This document shows, in pieces, positions 8,131-15,689 of a stretch of DNA of 43,246 bases. The stretch covers positions 1 to 43,246 of the forward strand of contig JAZNXL010000016.1 in assembly GCA_045593905.1 (NCBI GenBank), written 5' to 3'. Positions within the stretch are counted from its first letter, which is position 1; the number at the start of each line of letters is the position of its first letter. The notes beneath the pieces are model-generated. The model worked only from the letters and a program-made list of their open reading frames with translations. It was not told the origin of the DNA and did no database searches. A program made the position numbers and the translations under genes. The DNA is from RGIG9041 sp045593905. Its GTDB lineage: Bacteria > Bacillota > Clostridia > Oscillospirales > QAKW01.

Positions 8131-8615
8131 TGAACAAGGTTCGTAACACCGTTATTTTTATAGTTGCGGCAATTATTATAATTTGCTCGTTTTTTATTAT
8201 AAAATCGGCAACAAAAAAGCCGCAGAGCGCACTTGATTTTACCTTTACAGCTCAAAACGGTGAGGTGTATTCGCTAAAGCAGGCCTGTAAAGATGGCGGC
8301 GTGCTTGTGTTTTTTGACCCCGATGTTGAGGGCTCGAACAAGGTGCTTGAGCGGGTTATTAAAAACGCAGGAGATACACCTGTTATTGCGGTTTCTACAA
8401 GTACAAAGTCAATTGACGAACAAACTTCGCTGTTGCCAAAGGCTTGTAAAAAGTTAGATTATATCTGCTTTGAATCTAAAGATATTTTAAAACTTTATAA
8501 CATTGGTAACGCGCCTGTTACATACTTTATAAACGGCGATTTTTTGGTAACAAACGCGTTTGTGGGAAATATTAAACAAAAAACTATTTTAAAGTGTTTG
8601 ACTTTTTCAAGTTAA
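8130..8615 (+). CDS. Membrane-anchored thioredoxin-fold protein lacking the CXXC pair
   Basis: The 161-aa protein has an N-terminal transmembrane anchor (about residues 7-25) and an extracytoplasmic thioredoxin/TlpA-like domain (FTFTAQNGEVYSLKQ, GGVLVFFDP, then NAPVTYFINGD with the cis-proline loop). Where TlpA/ResA proteins carry WCxxC after the second strand, this one reads FFDPDVEGSN, so the catalytic cysteines are missing. It may be a binding or scaffold version of the fold. It starts by TAATG overlap with the DUF4364 gene and is co-transcribed with it. The yerC promoter lies inside its 3' end. Confidence 0.65.
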   Translation: MNKVRNTVIFIVAAIIIICSFFIIKSATKKPQSALDFTFTAQNGEVYSLKQACKDGGVLVFFDPDVEGSNKVLERVIKNAGDTPVIAVSTSTKSIDEQTSLLPKACKKLDYICFESKDILKLYNIGNAPVTYFINGDFLVTNAFVGNIKQKTILKCLTFSS

Positions 8616-8642
8616 AGTGTTATCATAATAAAGTGATACCAC
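8598..8642 (+). promoter_or_regulatory. yerC promoter with overlapping operator-like dyad
   Basis: TTGACT (8598-8603), a 17-nt spacer and TATCAT (8621-8626) form a SigA promoter. An interrupted 9-bp inverted repeat, GTGTTATCA (8617-8625) and TGATACCAC (8634-8642), has one mismatch and covers the -10 and the expected start site. This is an ideal place for repressor binding, possibly by the TrpR-like product itself. Confidence 0.65.
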
Positions 8643-8657
8643 ATAGGAGAAAAAACA

Positions 8658-8951
8658 ATGAACATTTTTGAAAATGACGGCGCAAAACTTTTGGTAAATG
8701 CACTTATGATGCTCGATTCACGCGAGGAGTACGAGGCGTTTTTGGAAGATTTGCTTACAACAAAAGAGCTTTTAGATTTATCGCAAAGAATAATGGTTGC
8801 AAAGCTGCTTACCGAAAAAAAGGTTTATAGCAAAATTGCCGAAGAAACAGGGGCAAGTTCTGCTACCATCAGCCGTGTTAACCGCAGTTTTTGCTACGGT
8901 AAAGACGGGTATAAAAACTTTTTTGCAAAGCTTGATGAAAAAGACGCATAG
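8658..8951 (+). CDS. YerC/YecD family TrpR-related DNA-binding protein
   Basis: This 97-aa all-helical protein belongs to the YerC/YecD family and is related to the Trp repressor. The DNA-binding part is TTKELLDLSQRIMVAKLL followed by the helix-turn-helix in YSKIAEETGASSATISRVNRS. Length and motif match the family throughout. TAGGAGA precedes the ATG. The physiological regulon of the family is poorly defined; some homologues lie beside nucleotide or DNA-metabolism genes, as here next to addB. An intrinsic terminator overlaps its stop codon, so most transcripts should end before addB. Confidence 0.9.
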   Translation: MNIFENDGAKLLVNALMMLDSREEYEAFLEDLLTTKELLDLSQRIMVAKLLTEKKVYSKIAEETGASSATISRVNRSFCYGKDGYKNFFAKLDEKDA

Positions 8952-8967
8952 GCGTCTTTTTGTTTTT
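8938..8967 (+). terminator. Intrinsic terminator overlapping the yerC stop codon
   Basis: AAAAAGACGC (8938-8947) pairs with GCGTCTTTTT (8952-8961) around a 4-nt loop and is followed by GTTTTT. The TAG stop of yerC is in the loop, so a terminating ribosome would cover the stem. This may tie termination to yerC translation. Confidence 0.85.
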
Positions 8968-8983
8968 ATAAAGGGGATAGACA

Positions 8984-11900
8984 ATGGTTGAGATTTATTA
9001 CGGCAGGGCGGGCTCTGGCAAAACGAACACTCTTATGCAGCAGCTTGAGGCAATAGCAAAAAATGGGCAAAAGGTGTGTCTTGTTGTACCTGAGCAGTTA
9101 TCGCTCACCCGCGAGTTTTATGTTAATAAAAGCGGTGTTTCGGGCATTAGCGTTTTAAGCTTTTCGCGCCTTGCAAACACTGTTTTTCGCGCGCTTGGAA
9201 AAACCGCCAAAAAAATTCCCGATAACGTTATGAATGCATGCGCGGTATTTTGCGCGGTTATAAACTGCTATAACGACCTTGGCTATTACAAGTCGATTGC
9301 GTACAGTCACGGCTTTATCACATCGCTTATTTCGGTGTTTTCTGAGTTTGATAACAACTGCATAAACGAGCAGGTTGTTATGAGCATACCCGACGGTGAC
9401 TGGTCGGCACGCTCAAAAAGCAAATACCGCGACCTGTTTATGCTTTATAAAGAGTACAAATCGCTGTGGCAGGGCGACTACAAGGTCCCCGGCGGTGATA
9501 TTTCAGAGGCAGCTGAACTTTTAGAACTAAACGATATGTTCGCCGACACGGTGTTTGCTTTTGATGGTTTTTTTGGGTTTACCGCACAGCAAATGCTTTT
9601 AATAAATCAAATACTGCAACAAAGCCCAAGATGTATTTTTTGCTTTACAACCGACTTTGAAAGCGACGTTTTTGCACCTGTTACAGTTGAGGCTAAAAAG
9701 ATTATAAACGAGTGCACACGCTTAAAGATAAAACCCGAGCTTGTATGCATAACTGACAATGGCTACTCAGACAAAAGCGATGCGCTTAAAGTTTTAGAAA
9801 AAACCGCGTTTGAGCCTGTTGTAAAAGAGGGCAAGGCAGAGGGCGCAATAACTGTTTTTGGCGCAAAAAACATAAGCGACGAGCTCAATTTTATTGCGTG
9901 CAAAATTAAAAACGACGTTATTGATAAAAAATACACCTTTAGCGATATTGCGGTGTTGTGCCCCGATGCCGATAGCATAAAGCATATGGCGACTGCAGTT
10001 TTTGAAAAGCACGGAATACCTGTTTTTGCCGATAGCTCAAAAACACTTATGTCGACTCAACTTTGTGCATTTGTTACAACTGCGCTTGATATTGCAAACG
10101 GCGGTTTTGAATATGAAAGTGTGTTCGCTTTTTTAAAGACGGGGCTTTGCGGTATTTCATTTGACCGTATAAGTCTGCTCGAAAACTACGTGCGTATGTG
10201 GAAAATACGCGGTAACGGATGGGCAGATGAGTGGACCAAAAACCCAAACGGCATTGACTCGTACGACGATAAAACAGTTGCCGAGCGTCTTAAAACGCTT
10301 AATCAACTTAAGGATAAAATTTATATTCCGCTTAAAAGCTTTAAAGACGCGGTGTCTAAAAAGCAAACGGGCGGTGAGTTTTTACGCGCAATTTATAAGC
10401 TTTGTACCGATTTTAACGTTGCGGACAACCTTGAAGCAACTGCTGAGCAGTTTTATAAATCGGGCAGTTTACAGCTTTATTACGAGTACACACGTATTTT
10501 TGGCGTGTTTACGTCACTTCTTGACAGCATTTACGAAATGTGCGCTGACACTGTATTCAGTGCAAAGCGGTTTTACGACCTGTTTTGCATTTCGGCAATG
10601 TCGGTAAAAATTTCGTCACGCCCTGCGCGCACAAACGAGGTACTGTTTTCGGGTATTGGCAGAGTACGTGCTGAAAACAAAAAATGTGTATATATTCCGC
10701 AAATGAACGCAGGCGTTATTCCATCGTCATTAGGTAACAAGTCGCTTATTACCGAGGCGGACAAGCGTGTGTTTGCCCGTCACAATATCCAGGTATCAAT
10801 GGATATTTTATCAAAGGCAATGCGTGAGTATTTTGATTTTTATTACGCTGCAACCTCGTCCTCGAACGAGCTTGTATTGTCGCACTCGCATTTTTCAATG
10901 TCGGGCGATAAGTGCGAAAAGTCGGAATATTTAACCGCGATTGAAACAGCTTTGGGAGTGGGCGAAATTACGGCTAAAGACTTGCCACCCGAGTTTTACC
11001 TTGTAAGCGTTGCAGGTGCCCAGCAGGTTGCAACCGAAAACGAGCAGGGTATAAAACAGGCGCTCAAAGAAATAAGCGGTGTTGATTTTAACTTAAAAAG
11101 CGATGATACCACACTGTCCAATCAGATTGTTGAGCTTTTGTATTCGAAAAATTTAAGGCTCAGCTTTTCGGGTATGGAGGAGTATATAAGCTGTCCGTTC
11201 AAGTTCTTTTTAAATAGGGGGCTAAGACTTAAAGAGCAACAGGAGATTGAGTTTGACTCGTCAAACATTGGTACCTTTGTTCATGCAGGACTCGAAAACC
11301 TTTTAGGCGGCGATTATGACATTACAAATACCGACGCGGTGAAGGACGCGGTTAAAAAAATATCACAGGAATATTACCAAAACGAGTTATCTGACTGTAA
11401 CGGACTGTCGCCAAGGTTTGATTATATGTTCGGTGTTATTAAAAACTCTCTTGAGGGCACGGCGCTGAGCGTTGTTGACGAGATAAACAATTCGCAGTAC
11501 AAGCCAAAGTATTTTGAGCTTGATATATCGGAGCATACACCGCCTGTTGAGCTTGAAAACGGATATACACTTGCGCTTACAGGCAGTATTGACAGGGTGG
11601 ATATGACAGACGACGGCTATGCCAAGATTGTAGACTATAAAACAGGTAAGCAACAGTTCTCATATAAAAATATGTATAATGGGCTTTCGCTTCAGCTGCC
11701 TGTTTATGCACACGCGGTACGTTCAAAAGAAAAGGGCGTTAAAATCGGCGCTATGTATTATTTAAAATCGGGCGTTGCAGTACCGCCCAAAAAGAGCACA
11801 GTGCCATTAAGTGACGAGGCATACAACAAAGAGCTTGAAAAGTATTATACCCGAGACGGTATTTTTTGTGCCGACGGTGACAGTATGCAAAAGTTAGATA

Positions 11901-12166
11901 GGCGCGGTAAGCTTTTTGAAAAGGTAAAAGACGAGCGCCTTGTTTCGCAAAGCGCAATCGACTCGCTTATTGATTTTGCAACCGACAAGATTAAAAGCAC
12001 AGGCAGGGGCATAACCTCGGGTGCTTTTGATATAAGCCCTATTTATGACAATGGCGCAAAAACCTGTGACTATTGTAGTTTTAAAAACATTTGCGGTATT
12101 GATAAAAAAGAGCATTTAAAACGCACTCTACAGCCTGTTGGCGAAGATTTTTTAGGGGAAAATTAG
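8984..12166 (+). CDS. addB: ATP-dependent helicase/nuclease subunit B
   Basis: AddB is the second subunit of the AddAB helicase-nuclease, which resects double-strand breaks up to Chi and loads RecA (the Gram-positive counterpart of RecBCD). The 1060-aa protein starts with a Walker A-like YYGRAGSGKTNTL. It has a degenerate UvrD-like middle and a C-terminal PD-(D/E)XK nuclease (TGSIDRVD and KIVDYKTGKQ, about residues 866-888). The nuclease is bracketed by 4Fe-4S cysteines: one in YISCPFKFF (about 737) and three in CDYCSFKNIC (about 1029-1038). GGGGATAGACA precedes the ATG. addA begins 4 nt after its stop. Confidence 0.95.
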   Translation: MVEIYYGRAGSGKTNTLMQQLEAIAKNGQKVCLVVPEQLSLTREFYVNKSGVSGISVLSFSRLANTVFRALGKTAKKIPDNVMNACAVFCAVINCYNDLGYYKSIAYSHGFITSLISVFSEFDNNCINEQVVMSIPDGDWSARSKSKYRDLFMLYKEYKSLWQGDYKVPGGDISEAAELLELNDMFADTVFAFDGFFGFTAQQMLLINQILQQSPRCIFCFTTDFESDVFAPVTVEAKKIINECTRLKIKPELVCITDNGYSDKSDALKVLEKTAFEPVVKEGKAEGAITVFGAKNISDELNFIACKIKNDVIDKKYTFSDIAVLCPDADSIKHMATAVFEKHGIPVFADSSKTLMSTQLCAFVTTALDIANGGFEYESVFAFLKTGLCGISFDRISLLENYVRMWKIRGNGWADEWTKNPNGIDSYDDKTVAERLKTLNQLKDKIYIPLKSFKDAVSKKQTGGEFLRAIYKLCTDFNVADNLEATAEQFYKSGSLQLYYEYTRIFGVFTSLLDSIYEMCADTVFSAKRFYDLFCISAMSVKISSRPARTNEVLFSGIGRVRAENKKCVYIPQMNAGVIPSSLGNKSLITEADKRVFARHNIQVSMDILSKAMREYFDFYYAATSSSNELVLSHSHFSMSGDKCEKSEYLTAIETALGVGEITAKDLPPEFYLVSVAGAQQVATENEQGIKQALKEISGVDFNLKSDDTTLSNQIVELLYSKNLRLSFSGMEEYISCPFKFFLNRGLRLKEQQEIEFDSSNIGTFVHAGLENLLGGDYDITNTDAVKDAVKKISQEYYQNELSDCNGLSPRFDYMFGVIKNSLEGTALSVVDEINNSQYKPKYFELDISEHTPPVELENGYTLALTGSIDRVDMTDDGYAKIVDYKTGKQQFSYKNMYNGLSLQLPVYAHAVRSKEKGVKIGAMYYLKSGVAVPPKKSTVPLSDEAYNKELEKYYTRDGIFCADGDSMQKLDRRGKLFEKVKDERLVSQSAIDSLIDFATDKIKSTGRGITSGAFDISPIYDNGAKTCDYCSFKNICGIDKKEHLKRTLQPVGEDFLGEN

Positions 12167-12170
12167 TTTT

Positions 12171-15100
12171 ATGGAATTTACAACCCAACAACAAAAAGCA
12201 ATAACGCTTTCGGGCGACTCGCTGCTTGTATCGGCGGCGGCAGGCTCGGGTAAAACTGCAGTTCTTACCGAACGCGTAGTGCAAAAGATTACAGGTGACA
12301 ACCCTGTTAATATTGACAGCTTTTTAATTTTAACATTTACAATAGCGGCGGCAGAAGAAATGCGCTCGCGTATTTCAAAGCGGTTAAAAGAACTTTTGCC
12401 AACACATAAAGACTCACAGCTTATAAAAGAGCAGTTAAAACGCTTACCGAGCGCAACCATTTCGACTATTGACTCGGCTTGTCTTGGTATTGTTCGCGAA
12501 AACTTTGAAAGGCTTGGTCTTGACCCTCAGTTTACAATAGCCGATGAGGCACAGACAGCACTTGCTAAAATCGAGGCACTTGACGAGTTTTTAGAAGAAA
12601 TTTACGAGCGCGCAAAAACTGACAGTAACGTAAAAGCACTTATTGATTGGTTTGTCACCGGAAAGAGTGACGATGCGCTTTGCCTTGCGATTAACAAGGT
12701 GAGCGAGTTTTTAGAAAAACTGCCGTTTGCAGAGCAGGTGGTTAAAAACACCTGTGAGCTTGATGTTATTGAACAAGCGCTTTTGGTTATAAAGCACGAG
12801 CTGGGCGCAATTATAAAAAGCTATGACGAGCACGTTTTACAAAGCGGTATGCCTATCGTTTGCGACATAATAGGCGCCGACCTTGACAACCTTAACCTTA
12901 TTTACAAGCACATAACCGATGGCGATTTTGACTCCGCCGTAGCTGAGGCAAAGCAGTTAAAGTTTAAAGATTATCCAAATCCGCCAAAAGACGTTAACAA
13001 AAGCGCGTGGTATGGCGTAAAAGAAGTTCGTGATATTTTAAAGAACGATTTTAAAAAGCTTAAAGAGTCGCTTATGTATGCAAACAGCGAGGTTATTATT
13101 GCAGACAGACAGCTTGAAATGCCAATTGTAAAAACAATGCTTGAGCTATGTTTCGAACTTAATCAACGGCTTAAACAAAACCGAAAAGAAAAAGGCTGCG
13201 CAACCTTTGACGACGTTAAAAAATACACTATTGAGCTTTTAGTAGAGTCGTATGATGGCAAAACCGTTAAAAAGACTGAACTTGCAAAGGAGCTTTCTGA
13301 GCGGTTTTCAGAGATTATTGTTGACGAGTATCAAGACTGCGATATTACGCAGGAGATTATATTTTTGGCGCTGTCACGCGACCAAAAAAACATATTTACG
13401 GTAGGCGACGTTAAGCAAAGTATTTACAGATTCAGGGGCGCTGAACCGAAACTGTTTTTACAAAAGCAAAAAAATGCCTCTTACCCTACAGGTGATGCGC
13501 TTACACAACCAACAAGAATTGACCTTTCAAAAAACTTCAGGTCGCACCCCAGGGTTATTAATTTTGTAAACAACATTTTTTATATGCTTATGACCGAGTC
13601 GCGCGGTATTGACTACACCGACTCGCACCAGCTTTTCGAGGGCGGACTTTACGACGGCACAAACGAGGCGTCGGTTGATATTTCACTTGTGGTATCGCCC
13701 GATGAACAAAAGCTTTCGAATAATTCTCGCCTTGAGTACGAGGCAAGGTACGTAGCCAAAAAAATAAAGTCGATTATTGGCACACAAAAAATATATGATA
13801 CAAAGAAAAAATGCGAACGCCTTGTTACAGCGGGCGATATTGCGGTAATTATGCGTGCGCCCAAAAACGCGGGTGTGTTTTTTGAAAAGGCGCTTATAAA
13901 CGAGGGCATTGGCTGTGTTAACAATAACCCCAGCGAAAACTATCTTGATATGCCCGAGGTGCGTGAGATTATTGCATATTTACAGGCTATTGATAACCCG
14001 TATAACGACATCCCGCTTGTAACGATTATGTATTCGCAGTATTTTGGGTTTAGCGTTAACGAGCTTGGTAAAATTCGTGCAGCTGCAAAAGGCAAGCTAT
14101 TTTATGACGCCGTTTTAGAGTATGCTAAAACCGATAAAAAGACTGCTGATTTTGTAAACACCTTAAACGAGTTAAGGCAAAAAAGCATAACCTCGAGTGT
14201 TTATGAGCTTTTAAACGCGGTATACGAAAAAAGCAGTGTTATGACAAGGCTTGCAAACACCGAAAACAGTGAGAACAAGCGCGCAAATCTCTTGATTCTT
14301 TGCGATATTGCATCGGCTTTTGAAGCATCACGCTATCGTGGGTTGTTTTCGTTTATCAACTACGTTACAAAGATTTATGACAGTGAGCAAAAAATGCCGC
14401 TTGCAAAATTGAACGATGCAAAAGAGTGTGTAAGCCTTTTATCAATACACAAGTCAAAAGGTCTTGAGTACCCCGTTGTGTTTTTGGTGGGTACTGCGGC
14501 GCCTAATGAGTTTTCTTCACGCGAAAGTATGCTCTACGATGCAGATTACGGCGTTGGCGGTATGATAAAAGACACAAAAAACCACCGCGAAGTATCGGGT
14601 ATTGTACGAAAGCTTATTGATTTTAAACAAAATCGCGATGACATAAATGAATCTATACGGCTTTTGTATGTTGCACTTACACGCGCGTGTTCAAGGCTTT
14701 ATATAACAGCGAGTATGAGCGCAACAAACGCTGAAAAGGCTATAAAATACTGCGATGCGGTATCCCCCAACCTTACCGATGCCGACGTTTTGAATTCGTC
14801 GTTTTTCAAGTGGGTGCTGGGCAGCGTTATTCACACTAAAAACGCCGCGCCGTTTCGAAGCTTTGCAGGGCTTGACGCATGCTTTGACGAGGGCGGTTTT
14901 ACCGCCTCGGTAATAAGCTCTAATGAGCTTGAGATTGGTGAAAATAGTTTAAAACCGCGCTTAAACGAGCAAGGCTTTATTGACGCAGATACCGCAAAAG
15001 CGCTTATAACACGAACTATTGATGGCAACTTTGACACACCTGCCAAGCTTTCGGTAAGTGAAATTAAAGCCGAGATGTCGGGCGGCGGCAAGGCAAAGGC

Positions 15101-15638
15101 GTCGTATTCTTTACCGAGGTTTATGCAGGGCGGTATAACAGGCGCCGACAGGGGCAGCGCTACCCACAAGTTTTTGCAGTTTTGCAACTTTGACGCAATT
15201 TACGATTCCGAGTCTTTCGATAACGAGCTAAAACGCCTTGTTGATTACGAGTTTATACTAAAAAGCGAGGCAGAGCTTTGCGATAAAGACAAGATTATTC
15301 GTTTTGTAACGAGTGAGCTTTTGCAAAATCTTAATAAGAGCGGTAGTTGTCACAAAGAAGAACGGATAATGTTTTTTGTAACCGCCGACGAGATTTATAA
15401 CAACGGCTCGAACGAGCAGATTATTGTTCAGGGTGTGCTTGACCTGTGGTATGAGGTCGACGGACGCGCGGTAATTGTCGATTACAAAACCGACAGGGTT
15501 GATACAAAAGAACAGCTTATTGAGCGCTACGGTGTTCAGCTTGATATGTATGAAAAGGCGCTTGAGCGGATATACAATATAAAAACCGACAAAAAATATA
15601 TATACAGCTTTGCGCTTGAACAGTTTATATTACTGTAA
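12171..15638 (+). CDS. addA: ATP-dependent helicase/nuclease subunit A
   Basis: AddA is the UvrD/SF1 helicase-nuclease subunit of AddAB. At 1155 aa it has TTQQQKAI, Walker A AAGSGKTAVLTERV (about residues 22-35), the Walker B region VDEYQDCD (about 383-390), motif III GDVKQSIYRFRGA (about 411), motif V LSIHKSKGLEYPVVF and motif VI LLYVALTRA. The C-terminal PD-(D/E)XK nuclease (GVLDLWY, VDYKTDRV, about 1087-1108) is complete. It follows addB by 4 nt and is transcribed with it. Both subunits appear intact, so this should be a working recombination nuclease. Confidence 0.97.
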   Translation: MEFTTQQQKAITLSGDSLLVSAAAGSGKTAVLTERVVQKITGDNPVNIDSFLILTFTIAAAEEMRSRISKRLKELLPTHKDSQLIKEQLKRLPSATISTIDSACLGIVRENFERLGLDPQFTIADEAQTALAKIEALDEFLEEIYERAKTDSNVKALIDWFVTGKSDDALCLAINKVSEFLEKLPFAEQVVKNTCELDVIEQALLVIKHELGAIIKSYDEHVLQSGMPIVCDIIGADLDNLNLIYKHITDGDFDSAVAEAKQLKFKDYPNPPKDVNKSAWYGVKEVRDILKNDFKKLKESLMYANSEVIIADRQLEMPIVKTMLELCFELNQRLKQNRKEKGCATFDDVKKYTIELLVESYDGKTVKKTELAKELSERFSEIIVDEYQDCDITQEIIFLALSRDQKNIFTVGDVKQSIYRFRGAEPKLFLQKQKNASYPTGDALTQPTRIDLSKNFRSHPRVINFVNNIFYMLMTESRGIDYTDSHQLFEGGLYDGTNEASVDISLVVSPDEQKLSNNSRLEYEARYVAKKIKSIIGTQKIYDTKKKCERLVTAGDIAVIMRAPKNAGVFFEKALINEGIGCVNNNPSENYLDMPEVREIIAYLQAIDNPYNDIPLVTIMYSQYFGFSVNELGKIRAAAKGKLFYDAVLEYAKTDKKTADFVNTLNELRQKSITSSVYELLNAVYEKSSVMTRLANTENSENKRANLLILCDIASAFEASRYRGLFSFINYVTKIYDSEQKMPLAKLNDAKECVSLLSIHKSKGLEYPVVFLVGTAAPNEFSSRESMLYDADYGVGGMIKDTKNHREVSGIVRKLIDFKQNRDDINESIRLLYVALTRACSRLYITASMSATNAEKAIKYCDAVSPNLTDADVLNSSFFKWVLGSVIHTKNAAPFRSFAGLDACFDEGGFTASVISSNELEIGENSLKPRLNEQGFIDADTAKALITRTIDGNFDTPAKLSVSEIKAEMSGGGKAKASYSLPRFMQGGITGADRGSATHKFLQFCNFDAIYDSESFDNELKRLVDYEFILKSEAELCDKDKIIRFVTSELLQNLNKSGSCHKEERIMFFVTADEIYNNGSNEQIIVQGVLDLWYEVDGRAVIVDYKTDRVDTKEQLIERYGVQLDMYEKALERIYNIKTDKKYIYSFALEQFILL

Positions 15639-15651
15639 TTTTATAAATCGG

Positions 15652-15689
15652 CATGGCATACACTTTTTGTATAGGAGAGGTATGCCATG
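15652..15689 (+). promoter_or_regulatory. Inverted repeat enclosing the RBS and start codon of the P-type ATPase
   Basis: A perfect 10-bp inverted repeat, CATGGCATAC (15652-15661) and GTATGCCATG (15680-15689), encloses 18 nt. The right arm contains the ATG at 15687-15689 and the loop holds the Shine-Dalgarno AGGAGAGG. In RNA this would put the start codon in a stem; in DNA it could be an operator. Confidence 0.7.
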
